NCBI GenBank assembly: GCA_034359265.1
Contig: CP136891.1
Location: forward strand, 85,330,001 to 85,394,000
Length of the DNA: 64,000 nucleotides
Direction of reading: 5' to 3'
From: Canna indica
Lineage: Eukaryota; Streptophyta; Magnoliopsida; Zingiberales; Cannaceae
Position numbers and translations under genes: made by a program. Under the pieces are notes generated by a model that had not been told where the DNA came from, ran no database searches, and saw only the letters and a program-made list of their open reading frames with translations. Positions within the stretch are counted from its first letter, which is position 1; the number at the start of each line of letters is the position of its first letter. Shown here piece by piece: positions 21,501-36,500 of this stretch.

Positions 21501-24500
21501 GGATTACAGTCAAAATAAGATTTTTCCCCAAGGATTATGTCCAAGAATTCATGGCTGAAGCTGTTTCATTCTTGCTAAGGAATGCATGCAATAGCCAACT
21601 TTGCAAAGGTACTTAATTTGCTCTTTTTGTTAGGGTATTTGATTATTCACATATGCATTGTGCCTGAAAGAATCAGGATCACATTTTTTACTAAGTAATT
21701 TCTGATTTGCTAAGAATTATTTTTCTTATTAGATTGTATGGGTTTGGTTCCAAATTACTGATACATTTCCAAGTAATTTTTGTCTCAGAAATATCCATGA
21801 TGTAGTTCCCTTATGGACCTAATTCTGCTGGTTGACATACTTAGATATGCTTGTTTCCTTCAAGTTATTGCAAACCAACTTCATATATGTGCTTCTGCAT
21901 TAGACTTTTGTTTTTGTGCAATCAAAATTTTTATCAAGTAAGACTTTTTATTATTGTATTTAGCATTATGCAAATTGTATATATTTTGATATGATAATCA
22001 CTGTTACCAAATGGAGAAATGATAGTAGTTGCTGATGCTACAGGTGTTAGAAAGGTTATAAGGGAGGTCGCTAAAAGTTCCTCTGTAAAGAGAACTGGAG
22101 TTACTGCTTTGCTGTGCCATGTGATGAGAGGGGCTTCATCAAGGCTTCACTCAAGAGCTGAGACAGTCTGGCAGCTAATGATAGACAAAACAATTTTTAG
22201 AATTGGTGAAAAATATACGGAAGGCAAGTTATTCCATAAATGTTTTTAGCTCTCTATTCTTTTGCCCGAAAAATTGCTTGTCATTTTTTGGCTTTTCAAT
22301 CCAATGTTCTATAGTCTGTACCCTTCTGTTCACCTAACGGAAGAGTTAATATGAGAAGCATATATTGCAGTAGCAACTCAGTAATATAATGGCCCCGTAA
22401 TGTGTATTGCAATACTATTGTTTTTCTCAGAAGCATAAATTTAATAGAAGTAAACCATTCAAATTTGCACTATATACTCAAATATGGTAATTGTTTTTAT
22501 GTTGTTCCTGATGTGTTATTGTATTGTCTTATATCCAAATGCTTGATTTGTTGGTTTCTTATTCAGGACTTATGAGGCTTGCATGATTTTTCTGTAGTGT
22601 GAGTACTAGCTGCAATATTGCTTATTAGGCTATTATCGTTATTCTGGATATCCCGTCTGAAAGTTGCTCTGGTGTTCATCTGATATCCACTAGGTTCCTG
22701 TTTGGCTAAAAAATGCAAACAACCTAATTAACCTAAATCTACAAGCAGTATGACTGATGTGGGATTAATTTTGCCGTGGGCCATAAATTGATTAAAGCCT
22801 AATTTGTTCATTAATGTTACATTTTTGTTCCCAATTGTGTTATTCTGCTTTTTATGATGAGTATATGTATCTAATGAAGATTTTGTAGATATCATCCTGA
22901 ATCAGACAGTTCATTAGTGCAATTATTGCCATATTGGGACCCACGAAATTGCTTATCTATCAGAGATCATGACTATTAATGCTTGCTCATGAAGTTAGAA
23001 CAGTTTGAGAAATGTGAGGCATAATGCTTACGATTAAGTTATTGGTAATATGTATTGTATTATATCTATACCAATAATATTTCTCTCTTACTGTTTTGTC
23101 TAGCTATTTAGTTATCATTGATTGCCTCAAGATCCATCTTAAATAAGGGGTGATTGCCCTGTTTTCAACTTCAAGACTCCATATTCCAAAGTTATCCAAA
23201 TTGTTATGCTGAAGATTCTAGTGGTTGATCAATAGATTTCAGTACTTTTACTTACCTGGGGTGGTTGGGTTATTTACTTATTTTTATTTAACTTGAAAGA
23301 AGACAAAACAACTAAACATTTGCTTTCTAGCGTTGATCATCATCTCCTTGTTGACTTGTTCAATGTTCATGTTTCTAGTTTTGTCATTATTGCAGTTCCA
23401 CTATCACATAACACTAAAAAGGGTTTTCTTTGCAGGTCCAGATGCTCTTCTTGAGGTTTCTACAGGCATTATTAGTAGGTTGTGCAGTGAAATAGACCCA
23501 AAAGAATTGAAAGTCATATTTCACTGTTTGTTTAAAGAAATATTTTGTTGTGTTGGTGATGGTTACTTGGAGCATCTGAATCACTTGTTAAGTCTTCTTA
23601 CTTTTGCTGTGCGCAACATTGATGGAAGCAAAGTATATGGTCAGAGATGTTGCCTTCTTAATTTTTGATTCATTAAATAGGCATTTTGCTCATTAGTCTT
23701 GTTCCAGTCCTTATGGTACTCTGTATTAGCTTGTTAAGTACTTCTATCCTTAATTTTTTTTGCAGATAGACAAGTGATGCTTGATCTTGTAAGCTCCCTC
23801 ATTCAATCATTTGTTGTACCGTCCATCGGTGCAAAGACGGAAGATATACCATCTAAGGTTCTCAGCAGACTTCTGGAGTTGATGCTATGCCTTCTAGATG
23901 TTCCTCTGATTTCTGTTGATTTGTCCAACGTATTGCAACTATATGCACCAATATTTAAGTTGGAAATCTCGAGGTGCCTTCATGTTCTAGACTATTGTGT
24001 ATCCATGCACGTTTGACTGTTTGGTGTTTTTCTAATGATATAACTATTTATTGCTTTTCAGTCTACTTAGTTTTGTAAGAGGACTTATCCTGAAAGATCC
24101 TCAGATAGTGCATCTATTTAAAAGCCATATATTGAGGTACTCAATTTACAATTTTTAAACTTCAATCCCATTTTAATAGATGAGTATAGGAAAAAAATGC
24201 CTTTGTTTCTACCCTTGCAGTGCAATGGATGAATTAATTGAAGCTTCTCCAGAAGAAGTTTTGTTCTTGATGCTGACATTCATTGAAAGACAGAGCAAAC
24301 TTCAAACTTGTGATATTGTAGGAGTTTCTGAAGACACTGTCCCTAAGATATGCAATTTTCTAAGGGAGAGAATTTTTTACTGGATCAATTTATTTAGGGA
24401 TATTGCTGGAAGCAGTGACGTGTCACATAAGCAATTTACTGAATCTGAGATGGCTTTATTATGGGGAGTTGTTAGTTGCTATCATTGTTTCCCATTTTTA

Positions 24501-27500
24501 CAGGACAGTTTGGTGCTTTTTAAAGATCTCATTGGCACCATTGACCATCTTCTGGAAACTGAAGCTGGTAGGTATTACTAGCTGCATCTAATGCACCAAA
24601 GTTCATCATATGCTTTTTGGTAATTGTTGACTATTCTGGTTGACTGCAGATAAAATAGCCGATGTTCCAACGTCAACTTGGCAGAGTATTATTGGTGCTG
24701 CATTAAGTTCTTATCATAAACTGCTGATTATGAAGAAGTTTGAAGCTTCAGAAGCAAGTACTTTTTTGCATCTTGCAAAGAGACACAAATCATCTCTTCC
24801 AGTTTTATCTGCTGTAGCAGAATATATGGATTCTATCTTTGGGTATTTATTTTGTATTTTAAATTTACTTGACTAATATAAGTTACTGTTTCAAATCTTC
24901 ACAATGGTAATAAATGGTGGTAGGTCCAAAGATGAAGGAGAATCCAATCAGAATATATTTCAAGAAGTTCAAGATGTTACAGAGTCAATGTCCTTATTCG
25001 GAAATAATTTGATACTTCCAAATAAGGCAATTCGAATGTCCTCTTTGAGAATATTGTCCCATTATGCGCCGCTTGCTGAAACTCTGCCTAAAAGCGATGT
25101 ACGCCCACATAAGAAATTAAAAACTGAAGGATCTGGAGCTAACACTGAAGTTTTTCAAAGCATTAATGTAAGCTCCTTTATTAGATAAAACTTATAGTAT
25201 TTTCTATGTTCTTCTGACTATTCTGTCCATAAACCAGGTTATTGAGCTTCTACTTTCAGTTGAGATGACTCCTCTTTCTATCTCTACTAGTCGAAAAATA
25301 GTTGTACTCCTCTCCAAGTTACACACGAACCTTTCTTCTGGAAGGATCAGTGATGTCTATATTCCTCTTCTCTTAAATGGCATTATTGGAATCTTACATA
25401 ATCGATTTAGCCATGTATGGGATTCAGCACTAGAGTGCCTCACTATTTTGATAGGCAGGTATAAAGAGCTTGTTTGGAATAGCTTTGTTCAGTATCTTGA
25501 TAGCTTCCAGTCCAAATTTCTATGCTCTGGCGATCACATAGTGAAGCCTAATTCTGGAGATCCTCAACCAAATGGTACAACCTCTTTCCTCCAGATATTT
25601 GTTGCTTTCCTCCAGATATTTTTTACTGGAGAACTTTTTTATCTTTTGTATTTGGTTTGTTGATGGTAGAACGTATACTTTGGTTGTCTCACAAATTTGA
25701 AACCTCTTTATTCAGCATATAGTCATAATACATGTGATCTTGGTCATGATTTAAAATACCGGTACCGTACCGTACCGTACCGTACTGACACACGGTCCGG
25801 TCCGGTATGAAAAGGCATACTGGCCGAGTTTTTTTTTTTGCTGCTGCTAAAAATAACTCCAATAACACATAATTGATCAAGAAATACTTAAATTTAAGGC
25901 GAATCAAGAAATAATTGATCAAGAAGTACCGCATTAGGGTTTTTACCGGGCGACACAAGCCCACAATCCAAAGGGTCCAAAAAATCTCCCCAACACCGTA
26001 TGTTGGGATGTGTGGCGACTGATTTGCCGTAATCGTCTTATGTTGCGCTACACAGAGTCTTCGGCGGTCCCTGCCAAGGATGTGGGGGTGGAACCCCCGA
26101 AGATTTTTTGGGCCCTTTGGGTCGTGGGTCTGCGTCGCCCTACATAAACTCCAATGTAATGATTCTCTTGTGTCTATGAAAAACCCTAATACAGTATCAA
26201 ACCGTACCCAACGGCTCTTTTTAAGAGCCGTTGGATCATACCGGGAGGTATCGTCCGGTATATACCGCCCGGTATGATAGCAAATACCGCTCGGTATTTG
26301 CTAAATACCGGAGCATACCGGGCGGTATTTACCGGTATACCAGTATTTTTTAAAACCCGGTATTTTGCTACAGTGCACAAGGTCATACCAGGCGGTATTT
26401 ATCGAGATACCCGGTATTCTCCCATACCGGGTATCTCGTGTACCGGTAAGTTCAAAAACCGGTAAATACCGGGCATACCGCCCGGTACGGTACGATTTTT
26501 TGAACCATGATCTTGGTTTCATATTCGAATTTTACAAGTTATGATTTAGAACCAAGACAATTTTCTAACATGTTTATTTCTTATCATATATTTTTTAGAG
26601 ATTTGACTGCTAATACTGCTTTTTACTTTAAATTGGTGTTGTGAGCCAGGCTGCCTATGATATCACTTTTGGTTTCACTAAATAAAATATATTTGGTTCG
26701 GATCTTCCCCTTCAGTTCCCCCAAAAATATCACTTTTGGTTTCACACAATTATGATTTCTAATATGAAGATTTAGAAATAACTGCTTCAGTTTCATAGTT
26801 CCTATTTGGTGAATTCTCATACTCGTAAGTTTAAAAGAGGAACTTAAGGAAAGAGATGCACTATATATGCATGCATTGCACAAACTCAATTTATGGTTTA
26901 TGATACACTTAATCAGCAAGTTTCAGGAAAATTTTCTTGCCCATCTTGCTTTAGCTGTTGACACACTTGCAAATGATTCTCTATGAAAGACAATTTGGTT
27001 GAGAATGGAATATAGGAAGAATTGTATATTAAATACTGAACAGTACCACATATTTTCTTTTCCTTTCAGATCTCGTTGGCTGCTTCAACTTATTTCTGGA
27101 TCCTGATTTTGATTGCACACCTTGCACGATGATAACAGTTCTGTTACTTCAGTCACTTCAAAAGATCCCTGACATTGCTGAATCTCGGTCTCGGCAGCTT
27201 ATACCATTGTTCTTGAAATTCCTTGGTTATGGTTCTGGTGATTGTTTCAGGTATCTTTTTTAAAAGATGTCCTATTATATTATGCATATTTTGTCTATAC
27301 TGATAAATTCATTGTTATTAATGACAATTTATTCTCTTTCCTATTTGATACAGTGTTGAATCTTATGTTAGTTATACTTGCAAAAGAATGGATTGGAAGA
27401 TGATTCTTAAAGAATGGTTGAATTTACTGGTACAGATGCGTAATGCTCAATCTTTGTATCGCAGTCCAGTACTTAAGGAAGTTCTAGTAAAAAGGTTGGT

Positions 27501-30500
27501 GCTAATAAACTTACACAATTAGGACTGTCTACAACTTGTTTGATCTTAACGTTCCCAAGTTAAAATGTGATATGCATTTAACTGTCAAATGTTCTCATTG
27601 GTCCTTTTAGGCTTCTAGATGAAGTGGATCAGGATATACAATTAAAAACTCTGGATTGCTTGTTGAATTGGAAGGATGACTTTATGGTCTCGTATGGAAA
27701 GCATCTAAAGAATATGATTGTGACAAAAAGCCTGCGTGAGGAACTTACAACATGGAGTGTTTCTGTAGAATCAGAGTTTATTCAGGAAGAACACAGGCCC
27801 CATCTTATTCCTATAATAATTGGATTATTAACTCCAAAGGTTCGGAAGCTAAAGACACTTGGTTCACGAAAGGTTGGTTCATCACATACTGTCAATATCA
27901 GATACAATTGATTGAGACTTGGTGGTTTATCTGACCCTTTAACTCATTTTCTATGATGTAATTTTGCAGCATGCAGGTCTAAGTCATAGAAAGGCAGTTC
28001 TCTGTTTCTTGGCACAGCTTGAAGTTCATGAGCTTGAGCTTTTTTTCCTTTTACTTTTAAAGCCATTAATTCCCAAGGATCTTGCAAATGAATTCTTCGA
28101 TATTCGGACTCAGGAATTGGCTGGAGTGTTAACAGATGGATCTGAGTCATCCATCCTTGTTAAATGTTCATTCTCAATTAATATTGCTAATCTCTCGTGG
28201 AAGAAGAAAAATGGCTTTGTACATGTTGTGGAAGAAATTCTAAGAACTTTTGATGAAGCACACATCAAGCTATATCTCAATCCATTACTGATGATTGTTG
28301 TTCGAATATTGGAGAACTGCATGTTGAACCTTGTGAGTGAAAGAGGAAATAAAGTTTGTGGTCTTGAAGATAGTTCTGGACCTTCTGCTAACACAGAGAC
28401 AACCAATGCAGCGCTGGATGCTTCTTCGGTATGGATTTTTGTTAATATAGTGTTTTGAAGACAAAACATGCTTTCTACTAAATAATGAATGTTCTATTAA
28501 TTTATTACTCAAGATAATGTATGTTTCAGCCAGTCACATACCACTTAATTATATTTTTGGAAAATATACAGTTTAGTTGGATGTTACTGGAAATGTTGCA
28601 TGTCAACTTTTTAGCTGATTTTTGCCTTTTCTGTATGATTTTGGCGCTTGCTATCGTCAAGTGTTCCTGACTATTGCATGGGAACAGAATCATCTTGAAG
28701 TATCCTTGTGCTTGTGACATGTCTTTAACTCTCATTTTATCTTCGGAGGCAATATCCTCTTACAATTTTTAAATATTTGTCTATTAATTTTCTTCTATAT
28801 TGCTTGCATTTAGTTAGATACTTTTGCTTTAGTAGATTGACTACATTATGCTTCTCTCGTGTGCTTGCATAGTTCTATGTGATGTGGCCATGTGCAAAAT
28901 ACTGATCTAGGGCTTACTTAATGTTCATTTTCCTCATATTTGTGCAGATGACTGCCAAACAACTAAAGGACTTGCGATCTTTATGCCTAAAGGTGATTTC
29001 ATTTGTGCTTAACAAGTACGAGAGTCATGATTTCAGATCGGATTTCTGGGACATCTTTTTCCTTTCTGTAAAGCCTCTAATAGACAGCTTTAAATATGAG
29101 GGTTCCAGCAGTGAAAAGCCAAGCTCACTTCTCTCATGCTTTGTTTCAATGAGCAGAAACCCCATTCTAGTTTCATTATTAGAGAGGGAGGCAAATCTTG
29201 TCCCTACAATTTTTTCAATGCTAACTGTAAGGACTGCATCAGATGCCATCATATCTTCTATACTCCATTTCATAGAGAATTTGTTGAATATGGATACCAG
29301 TGTGGATCATCAAGAAAATGAGTGTGTCAAAAGGATTTTGGTTCCTAATTTAGATGTGCTCATTCAGAGTTTCCATGGGCTTTTGCAGTCTCGCAAAGAA
29401 ATCCACAGGTAAGTTATACAAATTTTATATATTGTTAGTCATGGATAGTTTATAACATACAATAAAATTTTCAAAGAATCTTATCTATGAAAAGTCAGAT
29501 ATCTTTATTTACTTTATAAATGTATGTTTGCTCCACTTGATTGTTGATGAGTTTCTTCATAATTATGCCACAAGTATGAGCCTATATATGGAAAATATCA
29601 AACTTATGATGTCATGCAACATGCTCACATGCCTAAACAAGGATATTGGTGATGTCATTTGTGAGTTAGTAGATCAGGCTTATGCTGCCTTCTGGTTTCT
29701 AGATATAATATTATTAAGCGATATGATATTTTAAAAGATTATCATATTTGACATCAGTAGCCTTTGTTTTTATTGCTTCTGTTTTATATGATTCTTGTAT
29801 TTTGGATTTTGAGAGCGAATCTAATTCAATTTTTTATTTGGTTAGCTAGCTTCTGCATTAAGGATCATCTATTTTCAGGAGAAGTATTACATTCTAAATA
29901 ATTCTTTGTCCATTTTTATAATGTAAGTTGTACCAGAGCAGGAGGTTGATCTTGGATGTTGGAAAAAAAATATAAAAGACATTGCTTTTAGGAACAGGAG
30001 AGAAAGATACACGACACTTGCTACTTGATAATGGAAATAATGGTGCTAATGTGTCTACCATGTGAGCGGGTGGAGTATGGACACCTTGTAGCGACCTTGA
30101 TACGCATAAAAAGGTTATTCATATTTCATAGTAATAAAGTTAGGATGTACTAAACCAAATAAATGTACAGATGATGACATAATAGAAAATGTTAGTTGTT
30201 CAGTCAGCAATCTGTTTCTAAGACCTTTATTTTACAAAATCAGAGCTAATTCAGGTTTTTATATGATCTACTTGTTAGACACCTCCAACTTCAATATGCA
30301 AAGATCTAAAGGATCAATTTCTTGTTGGTGACTAAGTTGCTTTCTTTTCTGTAAACTAAAATCAAATTATATTTTTTACTATCTACAAATGAGTTTTTCT
30401 TCTCATTGAGCTCACCTAATTTCAACTTTTCCTCACAGTTGCTGTTGTTTGATCTTGCTTTTTTATCAAGCTCAATCTTCAACTCATGGCTTAGGAAAGA

Positions 30501-33500
30501 TAATTCAGAAGCATATTTCCTGATATATGCCTTCTTGGAATATTTTCCCATGTGGTGAATACCCAATGCTAAATATTTTGAAATCATGCATAACATGCTT
30601 CTTTTTATTTAGATTATAGGTGCTTTCAAGTTTCAACTTTATTTGTTCAACAAGCTCACACATCTTCTGAGGAATTTTCGTAGAATGAGTTTCCTGTGGT
30701 AGTATGTAAACATAAAATTTTATACTCTGTTTCAAAATCCGTTTTGGATTGTCTACTTAACCCAGCACTTTCTTGCTGACATTGATAGGAAATGCACCAA
30801 ATGGCCTGGAAATACAGAATTGAGAATATTCAAGCTTTTGGTAAGGTATATCACTGACCCTGTAGTAGCTGGACGATTTGTGGACATACTGCTGCCATTT
30901 TTCAAGAAGAAAGACAGAAGTCCTGGTGAGTGCTATATGCTATTCTCCAGTTCAATTGTTTTCCTTACATGTAGTTTTCAAAACACCTGGTTCAGATCTG
31001 TCATCTGTGTAACTTTTACATTGTTACTTCTGTGATATCATGTCATTTTTTGGTTGGCAACAATAAATATATTTCTCTAAAATATCAGACACAGCCTTAA
31101 GAGAAATTCTGTTATCTGCTTTTTTGTGCAGACGAGATTTTGGAAGGTTTACATGTTTTGAGAGGTATCCTACCAGTTGTAAGGATTGAATCATCAGGCA
31201 GAATTATAGAGGCAATCCATCCTTTGCTGGTTTCTTCTGGACTAGAGTTGCGGTTATGCATTTGTGATGTTGTCGATGGTCTAGTGTTAATCGACCCTTC
31301 ATTAGCTGAAGTGGTATTTACCATTTCTCACTTCTTTTTGCAATTAAATCTCTAATCGCAAGCAACAACATGTTTTCCTAATATACGACAATTTTCTCTA
31401 CTTTGTTTCAATTTCCAGGCTAGGCCTTTGCATGAATTAAATGCAGTTTCTTCATCAATATCTGGTGAGCTTGATTATGACACAAGAATGAAAGCTTATA
31501 ATACAATAGGCCCAGAGTTATTCTCTAAGCTGAAAGTAGAGCATGCAATGTTGATATTATCACACTGTGTATATGATATGGCCTCTGAAGAACTGATCTT
31601 CCGACAAAGTGCTTCTAGGGCACTGCTGTCGTTCATTGATTTTGCTGCATTGGTTTTGAACAATATTGAGGATAATTCTTCAGAAATGCTGCTGGATGAT
31701 GCAGCACAGGAAATCTCAACAAGTCAAATTTTAGAAAAAAGAGAAGGCACATATAAATGGACAAAGTCCTGCATTAAACAGATAATAAATACGACTTTTC
31801 TCCATAATATAGGGGATGCTATGACCAAAGACATTTCTGTGCAGAAAGTATGTACACTATAAACTTATTGTTGTCTAGTTTCTTTTTGCTCTGGCACCTA
31901 ACTATTTTGACCTTGTTCTCAGGGATGGATTGATCTGTTACGCAGTATGGTCTATCATCTTCATGGATTGCCATACTTGAATTTATTTAGACCTCTGTGT
32001 AGTGAGGATCCTGAAGTAGATTTTTTTAATAACATTCTTCACTTACAGGTAACCTTCTTCATCCTATTATGTGTTGTAGATAATTTATTAGGTTTTGGCT
32101 TATATTTTCATTCTCTTATGCAGATACATAGGAGAAAAAGGGCACTCTCACGATTTAGAAATGTCCTTGGATCAGGAAATTTTGCAGAGGTAATTGTCAG
32201 GATAAGCTTTAGAGTATTATTTATAGTTAAACTACATAGCAGAAAGAAGTTGGGAATAATTCTTTAGGTTTGTAAAGTAGATACTTCTAAACATTGTTTT
32301 TGAAAATTTGAATATTTATTGAATGATAAATCAATTTTGCAAGTTTTAGAATCCATTTACTAATTAAGTAATTTAATTTGGGCATGTTTATTTTAAAATA
32401 TCCTTTCTTCCTTGTGTCTCCTAATTTTAGGCAGTTGTTTGAATACTTTATATACCATTCAAACACCAACAACTAGTGAATTTTTGTTCTACATACATTC
32501 CTTGACTTTCTTTCAAATTGCAGAATATTATCGTAAAAATATTTCTTCCGCTATTTTTCAATATGGTAATTGATGTTCAAGAAGGAAAGGGAGAGGACTT
32601 GAGAAATGCAAGTTTGGAAACACTTGCTTTTATATCATCTTACATGCGTTGGGATTCCTACCGGACCTTTTTGATGAGATGCTTCAGGGAAATGACTCGT
32701 AAGCCTGACAAACAAAAGATCTTGTTACGTTTGATATGCGCTATCTTAGACGTTTTCCATTTTTCAAGTGTGGACAACACTGAAGTTGTGAAAAATGGAA
32801 CTGAAGTCTCTGCCTTTGTTGATGCCAAAATGGAAAGCGTGAATGCATTGCCTTCTTCTGAGTCCAATACAAAAATCTCTTCTGAAATACAGAGTTACTT
32901 GCAAAACATATTCCTTCCGCAGATTCGAAAGCTACTGACTTCAGACACAGAGAAGGTCAATGTTAATATCAGTCTTGCTGCCATTAAAGTATTAAAGTTG
33001 CTCCCAGTTGATATCATGGAATCACAGCTTTCAAGCATAATTCATCGCATCTGCATCTTTTTGAAGAATCGTCTGGAAAGCATACGGGATGAAGCAAGGT
33101 CTGCTTTGGCTGCTTGCCTAAAGGAGCTTGGATTGGAATACTTGCAGTTCATAGTTAAGGTTTTGCAAGCAATATTGAAAAGAGGATATGAGTTACATGT
33201 ATTGGGTTATACCCTCAACTTTATATTAACAAAGACTCTTGTAAATGCAGCTGTTGGGAAGCTTGATTACTGTATGAATGAACTACTCTCCGTAGTTGAG
33301 AATGACATTCTTGGAGATGTTGCCCAGGAAAAAGAAGTTGATAAAATTGCATCAAAGATGAAAGAAACAAGGAAGAAAAAGTCATTTGAAACTCTTAAAT
33401 TAATTTCTCAGAGCATTACTTTCAGAACACATGCTATGAAGTTGCTTTCACCTATCAACACACATCTCTCCAAACACATCACACCAAAGATGAAGGGGAG

Positions 33501-36500
33501 CCTCGAGATGATGCTACAACATATTGCTCTTGGCATTGAATGCAATTCTTCTGTAAAACCATCAGAACTTTTGGTTTATGTCTATGGGCTCATTGAAGAC
33601 AATATCAGCCCAGATGGAACTCATCACAATGTGCTTAATCCTAATGGGTTAAACAAGAAATCTGGTCATGAAATGACTCAAAAAAGGGATACTTCCAACC
33701 ACTGTAAATTTGAGTCACATAACTCCCATCTGATTGTTGTATTTGCCCTTGGATTATTACATAATTATTTGAAGAATATGAAGTTGAATAAGGAAGATGA
33801 GCAACTACTATCCATGTTAGACCCCTTTGTAAGGCTTATGGGTAATTGCTTGAGTTCTAAGTATGAAGATGTTTTGGCAGCTGCTTTCAGGTGTTTTACT
33901 CCACTGGTGAGGCTACCTTTGCCATCCCTTCAAGCCCATGGCGATAATATTAAGATCTTGCTTTTAGAAATTGCCCAGAAATCTGGAAATGCTGGTAGCC
34001 CATTGGTGCAATCCTGTTTGAAGCTGCTCACAGTGCTGTTACGGAGTACTAAAATTTCAATTTCAGATGATCAACTGCACATGCTAATCCAGTTTCCAGT
34101 TTTTATAGATCTTCAGACTAAACCGTCTCCAGTTGCTCTTTCTCTTTTGAAGTCAATTGTTGATCGAAAACTGGTTGTCCATGAAATATATGACATTGTT
34201 ATGCAAGTTGCTGAGCTGATGGTGACAAGTCAGTCAGAACCAATTCGTAAAAAGAGTAGCAAAGTTCTGTTGCAATTTCTGCTTGATTATCGTCTTTCTG
34301 ATAAGCGTCTGCAACAACATATGGACTTCTTATTAGCAAATTTAAGGTATGGACCAGGTTGCATCGCTATTTAATTTCAATATTTCATTTACAATTTGAG
34401 TTTCACAAATTTCCTTGCTTATTGTTGGACCATTTGGCAGCTATGAACATTCATCTGGAAGAGAAGCAGTGCTTGAGATGCTGCATGCCATCTTGGTTAA
34501 GTTTCCCAAAAGCGTTATTGACAATCAGGCACAATCCTTTTTCCTCCATTTGGTGGTGGCTCTTGCAAATGAACATGATCATAAACTGCGAGCCATGGTC
34601 GCTACTGCAATAAAAGTACTCTTAAACCACACAAGCCAGAATGCAATGCGTCCCATTTTGGGCTACACTTTGTCATGGTACATGGGAGAAAAGCGACACT
34701 TATGGAGTGCTTCAGCTGAGGTGTGCAATCCAAATATCCTTCTTCTTAAAACTTTAATGGTCATACCATATATTTTTGCTACTTTCAGAATTCAATGTAA
34801 CTCATTATGTGCACTAGTTTATCTTCTCTTTCGGCAAAGTGTATGTGGTGAGTGGTGGCACAAGTTTGTGTTTTTATAAAACATACAACAGATCCATATA
34901 TGAACAATCTTTTATTTGGATCTTAATGGTGAAAGTTTTTCCTTGATGAATCCTACCAAAGTGTCTGAATTGGTTCTCTTATTTTTCAATATTTAACATT
35001 TTGGAACTCTTAAAGGATTCTTTATCTATGCTTATTGTTTTTTTAGGCAGCAATCTCCTTATAATTTGAGATTTCATTGAATTATGATAAAAACCCAATA
35101 AAATGCATGCATAAGTTGCCAATCTCTGCTAATTTTCACTCCAAATGAGATTTGTATCAGCCTAAGTGTTAGTATCTGAAAATGAAAGAACAGTCTGTAT
35201 AAAGTATACTGGAAGGCCTAAATTTGAGCCCTATAAAGAAGAAGCAGATATCATATGAAACTTCTTGGATGTCCTGCATTTCTTTGAAGCTTTAATAATC
35301 TTTTGGTGATTGGTTCAATATTTATTGCAACATAATGACTTTGAACTGTTTGATGGCAAAATTTGAGTTTTCCATGTTAAGCTTTTACACCTCTCAGATT
35401 TTTCTGGTCTCCCTGTGCTCTTTTTATGTTATCCCATGTCCTCTTTTTAGATAATCCTTGTATGCTTAATACGTTCTCTGGCATTGCTTGTTGTTTTTCC
35501 TGTGAATTGCATTCTTGATTTCACATCATATTCTTTTTAATGGTTATGTTATATGATTATCAGGTTCTTGGTTTGCTGGTTGAAGTTATGGTAAAAGGTT
35601 TCCAGGAACATGTAAATAGTGTATTAAATGTTGCAAGAGGTATTCTGGAATCTTCTATTCACGCTGCTAGTAATGAAGGTTTTGACAATTTGAAAGAAGC
35701 TGCAATTCCGTTATGGAAGGAGGCTTATTATTCACTTATTATGTTGGAGAAGATGCTGCAGTACTTCCCAGAGTTATATTTTGATACAAACCTTGAGGTA
35801 TGAGTACTATTATTAGAAAAATAAATGTAAATAGTTTGTGCTTGTAAACACTTCTTTTCTTTTTTGTTAAAATGTCTGATGTAGACAGCACATGGCTTAG
35901 TTGATAAGGACCTTTGTTGTTATTGCCAAAAATATTGGGTTCATGTCCCACCATCACCTACTATTTTCCGAACAAAAGACTGACCATGGCTTTCTACTTG
36001 CCTTTAAGAAATAGACAAAAACAAGAGCAGTGAATTGAAGCCATAAAATGGAGATGGAGATAAGAGTGGAACTAGAAAGATGGTTCTATCAAGGAAGTCG
36101 AAGCCCACTGAAATTGAAACCAGCTTTTCATGCCAATTTTAAACCTTATCTAGAGAAAGAGATTAGCAAGATTGAATACCATTAAGTGGAGTGAGCATTT
36201 CATGCAGTACAGGAAGTCTTGGGAGGAGCACCTCAGGATTGGTTGTGTAAAGTTTTCAATGAGCACCAATGAGATTTTGGTAAACTCTGATATGTTTAGT
36301 GATTAATGATTTACCTATTAATATGAGATCTCATATTTTCAACACAAATTTTCCAAGTATGCATAATATATATCTTTGTTTAGGTTCATAAGGATTCTTA
36401 TGAACTTCTGAGGAAAATAAGAAAATGCTGGTTGATGTGATTGGCTGATTTTCTTCCCTCATTTTAGTCAGTGCTCTATTTAGATTTTGTTTCCTATTGG

